Position numbers and translations under genes: made by a program. From Burkholderiaceae bacterium 26 (GTDB lineage Bacteria; Pseudomonadota; Gammaproteobacteria; Burkholderiales; Burkholderiaceae): a stretch of DNA of 64,000 nucleotides. The stretch is from positions 1-64,000 of the forward strand of contig JYOB01000010.1 in assembly GCA_000955795.1 (NCBI GenBank). Reading direction: 5' to 3'. Shown here in pieces: positions 34,610-44,610 of the stretch; position 1 is the first letter of the stretch, and every line of letters begins with the position of its first letter. The notes under the pieces were generated by a model. It had not been told where the DNA came from, searched no databases, and was given only the letters and a program-made list of their open reading frames with translations.

Positions 34610-36997
34610 TTAAGCGGAACCCAGCTTCTGCCACGTGGCGATCACCGAATCCGGGTTCAGCGAGATCGACGAGATACCTTCCTTGGCCAGCCACTCGGCA
34701 AAGTCCGGATGATCAGACGGGCCCTGCCCGCAGATGCCGACGTACTTGTCCATCGACAGCGCCGTGGAAATGGCACGCTGCAGCATGAACTTGACCGCCG
34801 GATCACGTTCGTCGAAGTCCTTGGCCAGCAACTCCATGCCGGAGTCGCGATCCAGACCCAGCGTGAGCTGCGTCAGGTCGTTCGAACCGATCGAGAAGCC
34901 GTCGAAATGCTGCAGGAACTGCTCGGCCAGGATCGCGTTGGACGGCACTTCGCACATCATGATCAGGCGCAGGCCGTTCTCGCCGCGCTTCAGGCCGTAC
35001 TTGGCCAGCAGCTCGACAACCTTCTCAGCCTGGCCGAGCGTACGCACGAACGGCACCATCACTTCGACGTTGGTCAGGCCCATCTCGTCGCGCACGCGCT
35101 TCATGGCACGGCACTCCATCTCGAAGGCTTCAGCGAAGTCCTCAGCGATGTAGCGCGAGGCGCCACGGAAGCCCAGCATCGGGTTTTCTTCGTCCGGCTC
35201 GTAGCGCGAACCACCGATCAGCTTCTTGTACTCATTGGACTTGAAGTCCGACAGACGCACGATCACAGGCTTCGGATAGAACGCCGCTGCGATGGTGGCA
35301 ATGCCCTCGGCCAGCTTGTCGACATAGAACGCACGCGGGCTGGCATGGCCGCGAGCCACGCTTTCCACGGCCTTCTTCAGGTCGCTGTCGACCTGCGGGT
35401 AGTCGAGGATCGCCTTCGGGTGAACGCCGATGTTGTTGTTGATGATGAATTCGAGACGGGCCAGGCCCACGCCGCCGTTCGGGATCTGGCAGAAGTCGAA
35501 CGCCAGTTGCGGGTTGCCGACGTTCATCATGATCTTGGTGCTGATCGTCGGCATTTCGCCACGCTGGACTTCCGTGATTTCGGTTTCCAGCAGGCCGTCG
35601 TAGATCTTGCCTTCGTCGCCTTCGGCGCACGAGACCGTCACGAGCGTGCCGTCCTTCAGCAGATCGGTCGCATCGCCGCAGCCGACCACCGCCGGCACGC
35701 CCAGCTCACGCGCGATGATGGCCGCATGGCAGGTACGGCCGCCACGGTTGGTCACGATGGCCGAAGCACGCTTCATCACCGGTTCCCAGTTCGGGTCGGT
35801 CATGTCGGCAACCAGCACGTCGCCGGGCTGCACACGCTCCATTTCAGCCGGGTCGTTGATCACGCGCACCGGGCCCGTGCCGATCTTCTGGCCGATGGCG
35901 CGGCCGGTGGTCAGCACCGGTGCCGAGCCCTTCAGGCGGAAACGCTGCTCGACCTTGCCGTGCGACTGGCTCTTCACCGTCTCCGGGCGAGCCTGCAGGA
36001 TGTAGATCTTGCCATCCTTGCCGTCGCGGCCCCACTCGATATCCATCGGGCGGCCGTAGTGCTTCTCGATGATGACGGCGTACTTGGCCAGTTCCGTCAC
36101 ATCCGCATCGCTGATGGAGTAACGGTTGCGGAGTTCGCCCGGCACGTCGACGGTCTTCACGCGGCCTTCTTCGCCCGGCGCGGTGAATTCCATCTTGATC
36201 AGCTTGGAGCCGATCGAGCGGCGGATGATCGGGTACTTGCCGGCGGCCAGCGTCGGCTTGAAGACGTAGAACTCGTCGGGGTTGACAGCGCCCTGCACCA
36301 CCGTTTCGCCCAGACCGTAGCTGGAGGTGATGAAGACGACATCCTGGAAGCCCGATTCGGTGTCGATCGTGAACATCACACCCGAGGCGCCGCAGTCCGA
36401 GCGCACCATGCGCTGGATGCCGGCTGACAGGGCCACCACGTCATGGGCGAAGCCCTTGTGCACGCGGTAGGAAATCGCACGGTCGTTATACAGCGAAGCA
36501 AACACGTGCTTGATCTTGTCGAGCACGTCATCGATGCCGAGAACGTTGAGGTAGCTCTCTTGCTGGCCGGCGAACGAAGCATCCGGCAAGTCTTCGGCGG
36601 TGGCCGACGAGCGCACCGCGAACGATGCCTCGGCGCCTTCGCGGGCCGACACGCGAGCGTACGACTCGCGAATCTCCTGCTCCAGACGCGGCTGGAACGG
36701 TGCGGTAGCGACCCACTCGCGGATCTCCTTGCCGGCGACAGCCAGCGCCTTGACGTCGTCGACGTCGAGGCTGGCCAGACGCTGCGAGATGCGCTCGGTC
36801 AGGTTGTTGTGTGCAAGGAAATCGCGGAATGCCAGTGCCGTGGTGGCAAAACCGCCCGGAACGCGCACGCCGGCGCCATCCAGCTGGGAGATCATCTCGC
36901 CCAGCGAAGCGTTTTTACCGCCAACGACCTCAACATCGGTCATCCGCAATTGCTCGAACGGCAGCACATAGGCGCCGTCTTGCGACAGGTTAGTCAT
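34610..36997 (-). CDS. ppsA: Phosphoenolpyruvate synthase
   Basis: A 795-residue enzyme making PEP from pyruvate and ATP for gluconeogenesis. The N-terminal ATP-binding domain starts [15 protein letters not shown]. The swivelling domain has [15 protein letters not shown] with the catalytic histidine at 424. The C-terminal PEP/pyruvate barrel ends with the [16 protein letters not shown] cysteine block. Length is standard. AGGGG precedes the ATG. It faces ppsR, the kinase/pyrophosphorylase that controls it. It also connects to the fucose and galactonate routes, which deliver pyruvate. Confidence 0.97.
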   Translation of the reverse strand: MTNLSQDGAYVLPFEQLRMTDVEVVGGKNASLGEMISQLDGAGVRVPGGFATTALAFRDFLAHNNLTERISQRLASLDVDDVKALAVAGKEIREWVATAPFQPRLEQEIRESYARVSAREGAEASFAVRSSATAEDLPDASFAGQQESYLNVLGIDDVLDKIKHVFASLYNDRAISYRVHKGFAHDVVALSAGIQRMVRSDCGASGVMFTIDTESGFQDVVFITSSYGLGETVVQGAVNPDEFYVFKPTLAAGKYPIIRRSIGSKLIKMEFTAPGEEGRVKTVDVPGELRNRYSISDADVTELAKYAVIIEKHYGRPMDIEWGRDGKDGKIYILQARPETVKSQSHGKVEQRFRLKGSAPVLTTGRAIGQKIGTGPVRVINDPAEMERVQPGDVLVADMTDPNWEPVMKRASAIVTNRGGRTCHAAIIARELGVPAVVGCGDATDLLKDGTLVTVSCAEGDEGKIYDGLLETEITEVQRGEMPTISTKIMMNVGNPQLAFDFCQIPNGGVGLARLEFIINNNIGVHPKAILDYPQVDSDLKKAVESVARGHASPRAFYVDKLAEGIATIAAAFYPKPVIVRLSDFKSNEYKKLIGGSRYEPDEENPMLGFRGASRYIAEDFAEAFEMECRAMKRVRDEMGLTNVEVMVPFVRTLGQAEKVVELLAKYGLKRGENGLRLIMMCEVPSNAILAEQFLQHFDGFSIGSNDLTQLTLGLDRDSGMELLAKDFDERDPAVKFMLQRAISTALSMDKYVGICGQGPSDHPDFAEWLAKEGISSISLNPDSVIATWQKLGSA

Positions 36998-37066
36998 ACA
37001 AGCCCCTAAACTAAGTGAAAAACCGGTCGGATGCGCACGGGGCTTTGTTCTTGTCGTCTGGCCGCG

Positions 37067-37088
37067 CGAATCGCTTGGCTAAATCATC
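37067..37088. promoter_or_regulatory. Direct repeat copy 1 in the ppsA/ppsR divergent region
   Basis: A 22-base element with core GCTTGGCTAAATCATC. It matches the element at 37141-37162 at 18 of 22 positions in the same orientation. The start-to-start distance is 74 bases, about seven helical turns. It may be a paired regulator site controlling ppsA and ppsR. Confidence 0.5.
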
Positions 37089-37140
37089 CGGAAGCCCTGC
37101 CAGGACTGCCGCAGTGGCATTGCCCGGGAGGCGATTGGCC

Positions 37141-37162
37141 CGAATTGCTTAGCTAAACGATC
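37141..37162. promoter_or_regulatory. Direct repeat copy 2 in the ppsA/ppsR divergent region
   Basis: A 22-base element with core GCTTAGCTAAACGATC, containing the palindrome TTAGCTAA. It is the partner of 37067-37088 and lies 66 bases before the ppsR start. Confidence 0.5.
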
Positions 37163-37227
37163 GCCGCTATTCTACCGTGCCGCAGCACGATTTCCTGCCG
37201 GCGTGCTGGAAAAACCCCTCGTTTTCG

Positions 37228-38079
37228 ATGACCGACCTCGCCTCCGCATCTCCCAACCGCACACCGTTCCGCACCGTTTTCATCGTGTCGGATGGCACCG
37301 GGATCACCGCAGAAACGTTTAGCCACTCGATCCTGGCGCAGTTTGAGATGAAATTCCGCCAAGTCCGGATCCCGTTTGTCGACACGATCGACAAGGCGCA
37401 CGTTGCAGTCGCAAAGATCAACGAGGCATTTCACGTCGAAGGGGTGAGGCCGATCGTCTTCACCACATTGGTGGATGCCGAAGCAAACGAGATCGTCCAT
37501 CGGGCCAAGGCCACCATCCTGGACATGTTCCAGACCTTCATCGAGCCGCTCGAGAGGGAACTGAACCTCAAGTCCACCCACGCCATCGGCCGGTTTCACC
37601 AGAACGCCGACACCGAGGCGTACAAGAACCGCATCGAAGCGATCAATTTTTCACTTGCGCACGATGACGGCCAGTCACACAAGAACCTGGCCGAGGCGGA
37701 TGTGATCCTGGTGGGGGTATCGCGCAGCGGCAAAACGCCGACCAGCTTGTACCTGGCAATGCAATACGGCGTGAAATCAGCCAATTACCCGCTCATTCCG
37801 GACGATTTCGAGCGCGGCAAGCTGCCCACGGTGCTGTACAACTACAAGAACAAGATTTTCGGGTTGTCGATCGACCCTCAGCGCTTGTCGGAAATCCGCA
37901 ATGAACGTCGCCCAGGCAGCAAATATGCCGCGTTGGAAAACTGCCGCTATGAGGTCAACGAAGCCGAATCGATGATGCGGCGCGAGGGCGTCAAGTGGCT
38001 GTCGTCGACGCACAAGTCGATCGAGGAAATTGCCACGACGATCCTGCAGGACATCAAGATGGATCACAACAACTACTGA
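37228..38079 (+). CDS. ppsR: PEP synthetase regulatory protein (kinase/pyrophosphorylase)
   Basis: A 283-residue DUF299 protein that inactivates PEP synthase by ADP-dependent threonine phosphorylation and reactivates it by Pi-dependent dephosphorylation. FIVSDGTGITAETFSHSIL near 18-36 and the P-loop GVSRSGKT at 163-170, followed by PTSLYLA, are diagnostic. I choose the ATG at 37228; a GTG at 37177 would add 17 residues. It is divergent from its target ppsA. Confidence 0.94.
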   Translation: MTDLASASPNRTPFRTVFIVSDGTGITAETFSHSILAQFEMKFRQVRIPFVDTIDKAHVAVAKINEAFHVEGVRPIVFTTLVDAEANEIVHRAKATILDMFQTFIEPLERELNLKSTHAIGRFHQNADTEAYKNRIEAINFSLAHDDGQSHKNLAEADVILVGVSRSGKTPTSLYLAMQYGVKSANYPLIPDDFERGKLPTVLYNYKNKIFGLSIDPQRLSEIRNERRPGSKYAALENCRYEVNEAESMMRREGVKWLSSTHKSIEEIATTILQDIKMDHNNY

Positions 38080-38103
38080 GCGCGGTACTCCCAAGTCTCA
38101 AAT

Positions 38104-38138
38104 AAAACGGCCGGCATTGCACCGGCCGTTTTGCTTTT
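38104..38138. terminator. Bidirectional terminator between ppsR and the hydrolase gene
   Basis: ACGGCCGG (38107-38114) pairs with CCGGCCGT (38122-38129). TTTTGCTTTT follows on the plus strand, and AAAA precedes it to serve the minus strand. Confidence 0.88.
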
Positions 38139-38150
38139 CTGCGGCCCAGA

Positions 38151-39047
38151 TCAGGCGCGATCGCGCACCCAGTTGCCGCCGTGCGCGGCGGCTTGCGCTG
38201 CTGGCGATGTTTCCAGGTAGGCCAGCGCCTGCTCGGTCGAGCCCTCATGATGCGGCGTATAACTGGGTCGGAAATAGCGCAGCGCGGCCCCCAGCATTTT
38301 CCAGAACGATGGCAGGCAGTTGCGCCGCGAGCCATGCCACCAGCCACGGATAAAGCCGGGAAACTTGCCCGCGCCCGGATCGCGTTTGTACATGAAGCGG
38401 AAGCCCGTCACCAGGAAGTACAGCAACAACAGGATCGTGGTCAGCATGTGGAAGCAGCGTTCGAGATACGAGCCGCCCATGTGCCGGAAGATGTCGAACG
38501 CGACGGTGCGGTGCTCAACCTCCTCTGCACCGTGCCAGCGCAGCAGGTCGAGCATGACAGGATCGGCGTGGGCGGCATCCAACCCCTTTGCGTTGAGCAC
38601 CCAGTTGCCCAGATAGCCGAAAAAGTGCTCCAGCGCAGCGATGATGCCGAGCTGCTGCCGCAGCCAGAAGCGCGTGTGGCCGATCTTCAGGCCCAGCGGC
38701 TGTTCGCCTAGCACCTTGGAGAACAGCCAATCGAGGCGTTTGGTGAAGGGCTGGGTATCGATGCCGTGGTCTTTGTAGTAATGCGCAAGCACACCGCCGT
38801 GCGAGCGCGAGTGGACGGCCTCCTGGCGCAGGAATCCCTCGGCGTCGGAGCGCAGCTTCGCGTCGGTAATCAGCGGCAACGCCTTGTTGTAGACACGGCA
38901 AAACCATAGCTCACCGGCGGGGAACAGCAAGTTCAGGATGTTGATGATGTGCGTGCTGGACGGGTCGCCCGGAATCCATTGGATGGGCGTGTCCTTCCAG
39001 TCGAAACGGACGTGGCGGGCCTTGATGAAGTAATCGGGCGCGGTCAT
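38151..39047 (-). CDS. PF10118-type predicted metal-dependent hydrolase
   Basis: A 298-residue protein of the COG3687 group. GFLRQEAVHSRSHGG near 90-104 and HGAEEVEHRTVAFDIF near 168-183 provide carboxylate and histidine residues like a ferritin-type di-metal site. A hydrophobic stretch at about 198-215 suggests membrane association. AGGAG six bases before the ATG at 39047 fixes the start. It is the last gene of a three-gene operon with the EphD-like fusion and the M24 protein. The reaction is unknown; an oxygenase-like activity on lipids is conceivable. Confidence 0.82.
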   Translation of the reverse strand: MTAPDYFIKARHVRFDWKDTPIQWIPGDPSSTHIINILNLLFPAGELWFCRVYNKALPLITDAKLRSDAEGFLRQEAVHSRSHGGVLAHYYKDHGIDTQPFTKRLDWLFSKVLGEQPLGLKIGHTRFWLRQQLGIIAALEHFFGYLGNWVLNAKGLDAAHADPVMLDLLRWHGAEEVEHRTVAFDIFRHMGGSYLERCFHMLTTILLLLYFLVTGFRFMYKRDPGAGKFPGFIRGWWHGSRRNCLPSFWKMLGAALRYFRPSYTPHHEGSTEQALAYLETSPAAQAAAHGGNWVRDRA

Positions 39048-39079
39048 GGTGGTCTCCTGATGTTCTTGTCTGCGCGGGC

Positions 39080-40888
39080 TCAATGCCCGGCCATGCTTAC
39101 GCGCGCGATCAGCCGGCTGAGCCACTGCGCATAGCGCGAGATGAAGCGCGACGAATGCGCCTCGATACCGATCGTGACAACGGGCTTGTTGCGCTGAACC
39201 GCCCTGAACATGGCTTTCGCCACGGTCTCGGGCTTGAGGCCGCGCAGCTGGTAGAGCTTGGTCGCGCGGGCGCGCAGTTGGGCCTGTTGCGCCTCGGTCG
39301 TGCCGGTGTAGACGGTGGAGGCCATGATTCCCGTCTCCGCAAAACCAGGGCAGATGGCAGACACGCCGATGCCCTGCCCGGCCAGCTCACCGCGCATGCA
39401 TTCCGACAGCATTAGCACCGCGGCCTTCGTCGTCGCATAAGCGGCAAGATCGCGCGATGGCGCAAAGGCAGCCGCCGATGCGGTGTTCAGGATGTGCCCG
39501 CCCTGCCCGCGCGCCACCATCTGCTTGGCGAACAGCCGGGCGCCATGGATTACACCCCACACGTTCACGTGCAGGATGCGCTGCCAATCGCGCTCGGACG
39601 TGTCGACAATGCCGCCCGCCATGCCGATGCCCGCGTTGTTGACGACGATGTCGGCGCCGCCAAGGTCCTTGCCGACCCAGTCGACCAGCGCTTCCATTTG
39701 CTCGGTATTGCCGACATCGACGGTGCGCGCCCACGCCTTGCCGCCGGTAAGGCGGATGAGTGTGGCCGTGCGCTGGGCATCTTCGGCGCGGATATCGACA
39801 GCGACGATCGCCGCACCCTGCTCCGCGAATTCCAACGCCGCGCAACGACCGATGCCGCTGCCAGCTCCAGTGATAACGGCGAGTTTGCCGGAGAGCGGTT
39901 TGAGCTCGCCATGCTGACGCGCGCGTTGCAGCGCTTCGGATTCCGGCTTGCCCTCGGCATGCTCGATCAGGTCGCGCGCCATTTCCGCCATGCGTGTGGC
40001 ATGGGTAACCGGCAACCAATGCCGCGCCACCACTTCGCGCCGCCAATACTGCGGCACCCAGCGCGAGAGGTCTTCGGACAACGCGGGGCTGACGTACTTG
40101 TCCAGCGTCGGCACAATGACCTGCACCGGCGCATGCGCGACACGCTTGCGCGGTGTGAACAAGCTGCGGATGAAATTGGCGCGATACAGCGAGACACCGT
40201 GCACGCCGTCACCGGTCTGCGTGGCACGCGGCACGATGGCGGTCTTCTCCACGCGACGCAGCACACGCGGCCACGCGCACCCGAGCCACAGGCGCCAACT
40301 CAGCTCTGGCACGATGGGTAAATGGAACAGCAGCACGTACCACGAGCGCACGAGCTGCCCCAACATCTTGCCCAGCGACGACGGCGTCGGCCGCAGCAGC
40401 CGCGCGCGCATCCAGTAACCCACGTGGTCCAGGCAAGGCCCTGAGCACGATGTGTATGACGCGATGCGTCCGCGCAGGCGCTCCTCCGTCACGAATTCCC
40501 ATGACTGGATCGAACCCCAGTCGTGCGCGATCAGGTGCACGGGCTTGCCTGGGCTCAGCGTATCGATCACGGCGATGAAGTCGTCGGTCAATCGCGCGAA
40601 GGTGTAATTGCGTATCCCCTTGGGCGAACTCGACTTGCCGGCGCCGCGCACGTCGTAGGCAACGACGTAGTAATCCCGCGCGAGCAGCGGCGCCATCTCG
40701 TGCCAGACCTCGCTGTTGTCGGGGTAGCCGTGCACGAGTACGACGGTTGGATGCGCCGGGTCGCCCCAGGTCTTGACGGCGAGCGAGACGTCGCCGGATT
40801 GCACCGTGCGCTCCGAATGTCCTGTCGGTAGAACTACGGCGACCGGCTCAAACAACGCCAGCGGAGCCTCTTCAAGAAGCGTTTTCAT
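39080..40888 (-). CDS. EphD-like fusion: alpha/beta hydrolase plus SDR
   Basis: A 602-residue two-domain protein. Residues 1-315 are an alpha/beta hydrolase with the oxyanion motif HGYP at 53-56 and the nucleophile elbow AHDWGS, where the nucleophile is Asp123. This is as in epoxide hydrolases, not the serine of esterases. D263 and H296 complete the triad. Residues about 330-600 are an SDR with TGAGSGIG at 340-347, NNAG at 417-420, Ser471 and Y484/K488. The same domain order occurs in mycobacterial EphD. GAGGAGG precedes the ATG. Neighbours suggest lipid or xenobiotic modification; the substrate is unknown. Confidence 0.87.
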   Translation of the reverse strand: MKTLLEEAPLALFEPVAVVLPTGHSERTVQSGDVSLAVKTWGDPAHPTVVLVHGYPDNSEVWHEMAPLLARDYYVVAYDVRGAGKSSSPKGIRNYTFARLTDDFIAVIDTLSPGKPVHLIAHDWGSIQSWEFVTEERLRGRIASYTSCSGPCLDHVGYWMRARLLRPTPSSLGKMLGQLVRSWYVLLFHLPIVPELSWRLWLGCAWPRVLRRVEKTAIVPRATQTGDGVHGVSLYRANFIRSLFTPRKRVAHAPVQVIVPTLDKYVSPALSEDLSRWVPQYWRREVVARHWLPVTHATRMAEMARDLIEHAEGKPESEALQRARQHGELKPLSGKLAVITGAGSGIGRCAALEFAEQGAAIVAVDIRAEDAQRTATLIRLTGGKAWARTVDVGNTEQMEALVDWVGKDLGGADIVVNNAGIGMAGGIVDTSERDWQRILHVNVWGVIHGARLFAKQMVARGQGGHILNTASAAAFAPSRDLAAYATTKAAVLMLSECMRGELAGQGIGVSAICPGFAETGIMASTVYTGTTEAQQAQLRARATKLYQLRGLKPETVAKAMFRAVQRNKPVVTIGIEAHSSRFISRYAQWLSRLIARVSMAGH

Positions 40889-40905
40889 ATGAGCCTCCTC
40901 GCGCG

Positions 40906-41781
40906 TCAGGCGGCGCGCTGCTGCGCAAGCTGGCGTTGCTGCCAGCGGCGCACGTGCGGCAGATCGTCGTCGAGCCAGTAGGCGTCGTCTTCGGTAATGA
41001 CGAGCAGCTCTTCGAACTTGGCACCGACGCCATGGAAACCCAGGTGCGGCTCAACGGCCCACAGGCCCGGCACCGGCGCGTGCTCAGATCGACGGTCGAT
41101 CGACCACAACGGCGACCACCCTTCCTGCTTGCCGCTGCGCACCTGGTCGAGGATCAGATTGCGCGTGGCATTCAACCCGAAGCGCGCAACGAAACGCGGT
41201 TTGGATGGGCTCTCCAGCTTGGCCACGCGATGCGCCAGAACCTTGAATGGATATGCCTTGTGGCGCGGCTCCACGCCCTGCTTCATGCAAAGCTGGTCCA
41301 CCGCGCGTGCCACGTCGGCCATTGATCGACGCTCGCGGATCAGGCGCACGATCAGTTCGCGATGCGCCATCAGATCGTCCTGCAGTTGTTCGAGGATGGC
41401 GTTCTCGCCAAGGCACATGGCGTAGCCCACATCAGCGATCACGCCATTGCGCACGGGCGCCACGTCGAGGATGACCGGCATGTTCTCCTCCAGCCGCCGC
41501 GACGACGGAAAGAACGCCAGGTTGAAGCCGGCCATGTGCGTCAGGCCCGAAAAACCCTGGAACGCAGTGCGATCGCCAAACCAGGCGAACGGCTTGTGCA
41601 GCCAGTCGTGGACGCCACGGTCGCCGAGCCACTCAGTGAGCAGCTTGGCTGCATCCTTCTCGGTCATGCCGGGGCGCAGCATGCCGCCGACGGCCTCGAC
41701 GCACGCGTAGGCGAGTTGCTGGATTTCGCGAAACTGGGCGAGTTCGTCGACATGGACGCGCGCCAGGGTGGGGTTCGGCAT
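40906..41781 (-). CDS. M24 family (creatinase/aminopeptidase fold) protein
   Basis: A 291-residue pita-bread fold protein. Probable metal ligands are the aspartates in VILDVAPVRNG and IADVGYAM, the histidine in the HKAYPFKVLAHRV segment, and glutamates in VEPHLGFHG and KFEELLVI. Compared with methionine aminopeptidase it lacks an N-terminal extension and some spacing is different, so it may be a prolidase-like or non-peptidase hydrolase. It is first in the operon with the EphD-like fusion 17 bases downstream; AGGAG precedes the ATG. Confidence 0.84.
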   Translation of the reverse strand: MPNPTLARVHVDELAQFREIQQLAYACVEAVGGMLRPGMTEKDAAKLLTEWLGDRGVHDWLHKPFAWFGDRTAFQGFSGLTHMAGFNLAFFPSSRRLEENMPVILDVAPVRNGVIADVGYAMCLGENAILEQLQDDLMAHRELIVRLIRERRSMADVARAVDQLCMKQGVEPRHKAYPFKVLAHRVAKLESPSKPRFVARFGLNATRNLILDQVRSGKQEGWSPLWSIDRRSEHAPVPGLWAVEPHLGFHGVGAKFEELLVITEDDAYWLDDDLPHVRRWQQRQLAQQRAA

Positions 41782-41923
41782 GCCGGTCTCCTTGAGTGTG
41801 GGTATCGGGGGTGCTCAACGGCACCGCGCTCAATGTTCCATTACTCAATGTCAAAGTCAATGCGGGACTTTTCTGGCGTTTGAAAACGCCGTGTGACCGG
41901 TAATCGACAGAAAAAAGAGGGAC

Positions 41924-42706
41924 TTAGCCCGCGCGGCGTTGTCGCACGGCCTCGAACAAACAGATCGCTGCTGCGGCAGCCACATTGAGCGATTCCATGC
42001 CGCCCGGCTGCGGAATCGTCACCGGCGTCGTCACGGCAGAAAGCCATTCTTCTGACACGCCCGCGCCCTCGTTTCCGAACACCCAACCGACGGGCGCCTT
42101 GAGCGGCACATCAAACACAGCCTGCTTGGCGTGTGAGGACGTCGCCAACAGCGGCACTTGGAGGCGCGAATGCACGCTCTCGAACGTGCAGTGTTCAACG
42201 ATGTTCAGGTGGAAATGCGCACCCATGGCCGCCCGCAGCGTCTTGGCCGACCACGCGAACGCGCAGCCCGGCGTCATGAACACATCGCGCACGCCGGCGG
42301 CGGCCGCACAGCGCAAGATTGAACCGACGTTGCCGGCATCCTGAATGCCATCAAGAATTACGCAGTCCGCATCAATGATTTGCGGCAACTGGCCTTCCGG
42401 CGTCTCGACCAAGGCCATCAGATCGACGCCGTTGACGACGGTGGTGAGCTGAGCAAACAGGTTGTCTGCCAGCAGGATGACGATTTCCGGATCAACGCGA
42501 TCGAGCACCGCAGCCACTTCCGGATGCCGGATATGGCGCTCGGAAACCAGGCATTGCGTTGGCATGTGGCCCGCATCCAGATACGCCGCAACCAGATGCA
42601 CGCCATCGAGCACGGATTGTCCCGCGCGCCGACGATGCTGCGTCGAGCCCGAAAGCGCCTTGAGATGCTTGAACACCGCGTTATCGCGGGAAGTGATGTG
42701 CTTCAC
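41924..42706 (-). CDS. TrmH/SpoU-family RNA 2'-O-methyltransferase
   Basis: A 260-residue SPOUT methyltransferase. An N-terminal substrate-binding domain (about 1-95) is followed by the three SpoU motifs: LDGIQDAGNVGSILRCAAAAG, VFGNEGAGVS and IPQPGGMESLNVAAAAAI, which form the knotted AdoMet site. It probably methylates rRNA or tRNA ribose; the exact nucleotide cannot be read from sequence. It is the last gene after rnhB in the lpx-block direction. Confidence 0.9.
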   Translation of the reverse strand: MKHITSRDNAVFKHLKALSGSTQHRRRAGQSVLDGVHLVAAYLDAGHMPTQCLVSERHIRHPEVAAVLDRVDPEIVILLADNLFAQLTTVVNGVDLMALVETPEGQLPQIIDADCVILDGIQDAGNVGSILRCAAAAGVRDVFMTPGCAFAWSAKTLRAAMGAHFHLNIVEHCTFESVHSRLQVPLLATSSHAKQAVFDVPLKAPVGWVFGNEGAGVSEEWLSAVTTPVTIPQPGGMESLNVAAAAAICLFEAVRQRRAG

Positions 42707-42728
42707 GAATGGGCCCAGCAGAAGAAGG

Positions 42729-43427
42729 TCAGTCGTCCCAGGCGCTGCCTGCAGCGGTGGTTTCGATGCTGATGGCGCTCATGCCCTCCAGCGCACGACG
42801 CACGGGCGCGAACGAGCGGCGATGATGAGGCGTCACGCCATGCTGGTCGATCGCCGCCAGATGTTGCGGCGTGCCATAGCCGGCATGGACGTCAAAACCG
42901 TAGAGCGGAAACTCGATATGCAGCGCGGCCAATTGACGGTCACGCGTGACCTTCGCCAGGATGGAGGCCGCCGAAATGGCCGGCACCAGCGCATCGCCCT
43001 TGACGATGGCCTCCACCGCGAACGCCACCTGCGGGCACCGATTGCCGTCCACCTGCACGAGATCAGGCAGCGTGCCCAGTGCGGCCACGCCCTGCACCGC
43101 ACGCTGCATGGCCAGCATGGTCGCGTGCAGGATGTTGATGCGATCGATTTCCTCGACGGTGGCTTCGGCCACGTGCCAGGCGTGCGCCTTTTCGACGATC
43201 TCGTCGTACAGCGCCTCGCGCTTCTTGGCGGTCAGGATTTTGGAGTCGGCCAAGCCTTTAATTGGCTTGCGCGGATTGAGAACGACCGCCGCAGCCGTCA
43301 CTGGTCCGGCCAAAGGCCCGCGTCCGGCCTCATCCACGCCGCAGAGGATGCGACGCGCGCGCTTGGCCGCCGGCTCTTGCGAGAGCAGCAGGCCAAGCTG
43401 GTCGGGATTGGGTTTGCGGGACGCCAT
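42729..43427 (-). CDS. rnhB: Ribonuclease HII
   Basis: A 232-residue RNase [18 protein letters not shown] holds the first catalytic Asp-Glu pair; the VDGNRCP aspartate and the [14 protein letters not shown] block supply the remaining acidic site. It removes ribonucleotides from DNA hybrids. The start at 43427 lies 4 bases after the lpxB stop, so it is in the lpx operon, as in many proteobacteria. Confidence 0.95.
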   Translation of the reverse strand: MASRKPNPDQLGLLLSQEPAAKRARRILCGVDEAGRGPLAGPVTAAAVVLNPRKPIKGLADSKILTAKKREALYDEIVEKAHAWHVAEATVEEIDRINILHATMLAMQRAVQGVAALGTLPDLVQVDGNRCPQVAFAVEAIVKGDALVPAISAASILAKVTRDRQLAALHIEFPLYGFDVHAGYGTPQHLAAIDQHGVTPHHRRSFAPVRRALEGMSAISIETTAAGSAWDD

Positions 43428-43431
43428 GGGC

Positions 43432-44610
43432 TCAAAGCTTACCGCGACTGCGCAACAGATCGACCACGACTTTCGCGCCGATCTCCGCCATGTTCTGCTT
43501 GAGCGTGAGGTGCATCTGCGTGAAGTGCTCACGCAGGAACGTGGCGTTGCCATGGTCGCTCAGTTGCAGCAGCGTTTCGCGCGCGAGTGCCTCGGGCGTC
43601 GCGTCATCCTGCAGCAATTCCGGTACGACAAAGCGGCCGGACAGGATGTTCGGCAGCCCCACGTACGGCAGATAGCCCTTGCGCTTCATGATCTGCGCCG
43701 TCAGCCAGGGCACCTTGTAAGTGATGACCATCGGCTTCTTGTACAAGGCCGCTTCCAGCGTGGCCGTACCGCTGGCCAGCAGGATGACGTCAGCCGCTTC
43801 CATGGCGGCGTGCGACTGGCCATCGACGACCCACAGATGCAGGCCTGGGTGCTCCGCGCGCATCGCATCGATACGCTCGCGCAGCGTCGCATTGGCCGCC
43901 GGCAGCACAAAAGCCAGATCCGGCTCGACCGCCTGCATGCGCGACATCGCCGCAAACAGCGTCGGCCCGAGATGCTTCACCTCGGAATTGCGGCTGCCCG
44001 GCAGCACCGCAACGACTTTACGGCCTAACGGCAGGCCAAGGCGCGTACGTGCGCCCTCTACGTCCGGCACCAGCGGAATCTCGTCCGCGAGCGGATGCCC
44101 GACGTACGTGGCGGGAATGCCGGCCTTGGCGTAAATCTCAGGCTCGAACGGGAACAGGCAGAGGATATGGTCGACAGCGCGGGCAATCGTCTTGATACGG
44201 CCGGCACGCCACGCCCAGATCGACGGGCTCACGAAATGCACCACCGGCACACCCGCCTGCCGCATGGCGATCTCGACGTTGAAATTGAAGTCCGGCGCAT
44301 CGACGCCGATGAATGCCAGCGGCGGCCTAGCCAGCAGATCCTGTTTGAGTTCCTTGCGGATGGTAAGAATCTCGCGCAGCTGGCCGAGCACTTCCACGTA
44401 GCCGTTGACCGACAGCTTGTGCATCGGCCAGTTCGACTGGAAACCCTGCTCCGTCATGCGGGCCCCGCCGATTCCGTTGTAGGCAATGTCGGCAGGCAAT
44501 TGTGCGTGCAATCCCTTGAGCAGAAGCGAGGCCAGCAAATCGCCGGAAGCCTCGCCTGCCACCATGCCGATGCGGCGCACCGGCGTGGCGTTCTGAAGCT
44601 GCTCGCTCAA
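43432..44610 (-). CDS. lpxB: Lipid-A-disaccharide synthase
   Basis: A 392-residue GT19 glycosyltransferase joining UDP-2,3-diacyl-GlcN and lipid [21 protein letters not shown] is the diagnostic N-terminal block, with [21 protein letters not shown] and [14 protein letters not shown] further in. It overlaps lpxA by four bases (ATGA), showing coupled translation. Peripheral inner-membrane enzyme of lipid A synthesis. Confidence 0.96.
   Translation of the reverse strand: MSEQLQNATPVRRIGMVAGEASGDLLASLLLKGLHAQLPADIAYNGIGGARMTEQGFQSNWPMHKLSVNGYVEVLGQLREILTIRKELKQDLLARPPLAFIGVDAPDFNFNVEIAMRQAGVPVVHFVSPSIWAWRAGRIKTIARAVDHILCLFPFEPEIYAKAGIPATYVGHPLADEIPLVPDVEGARTRLGLPLGRKVVAVLPGSRNSEVKHLGPTLFAAMSRMQAVEPDLAFVLPAANATLRERIDAMRAEHPGLHLWVVDGQSHAAMEAADVILLASGTATLEAALYKKPMVITYKVPWLTAQIMKRKGYLPYVGLPNILSGRFVVPELLQDDATPEALARETLLQLSDHGNATFLREHFTQMHLTLKQNMAEIGAKVVVDLLRSRGKL

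Noticed and set aside
34553-36427. 624-codon plus-strand open frame opposite ppsA
   Set aside because: ppsA is unmistakable on the other strand. The antisense frame has the composition expected of a high-GC shadow (Arg, His, Ala-rich) and no motif.
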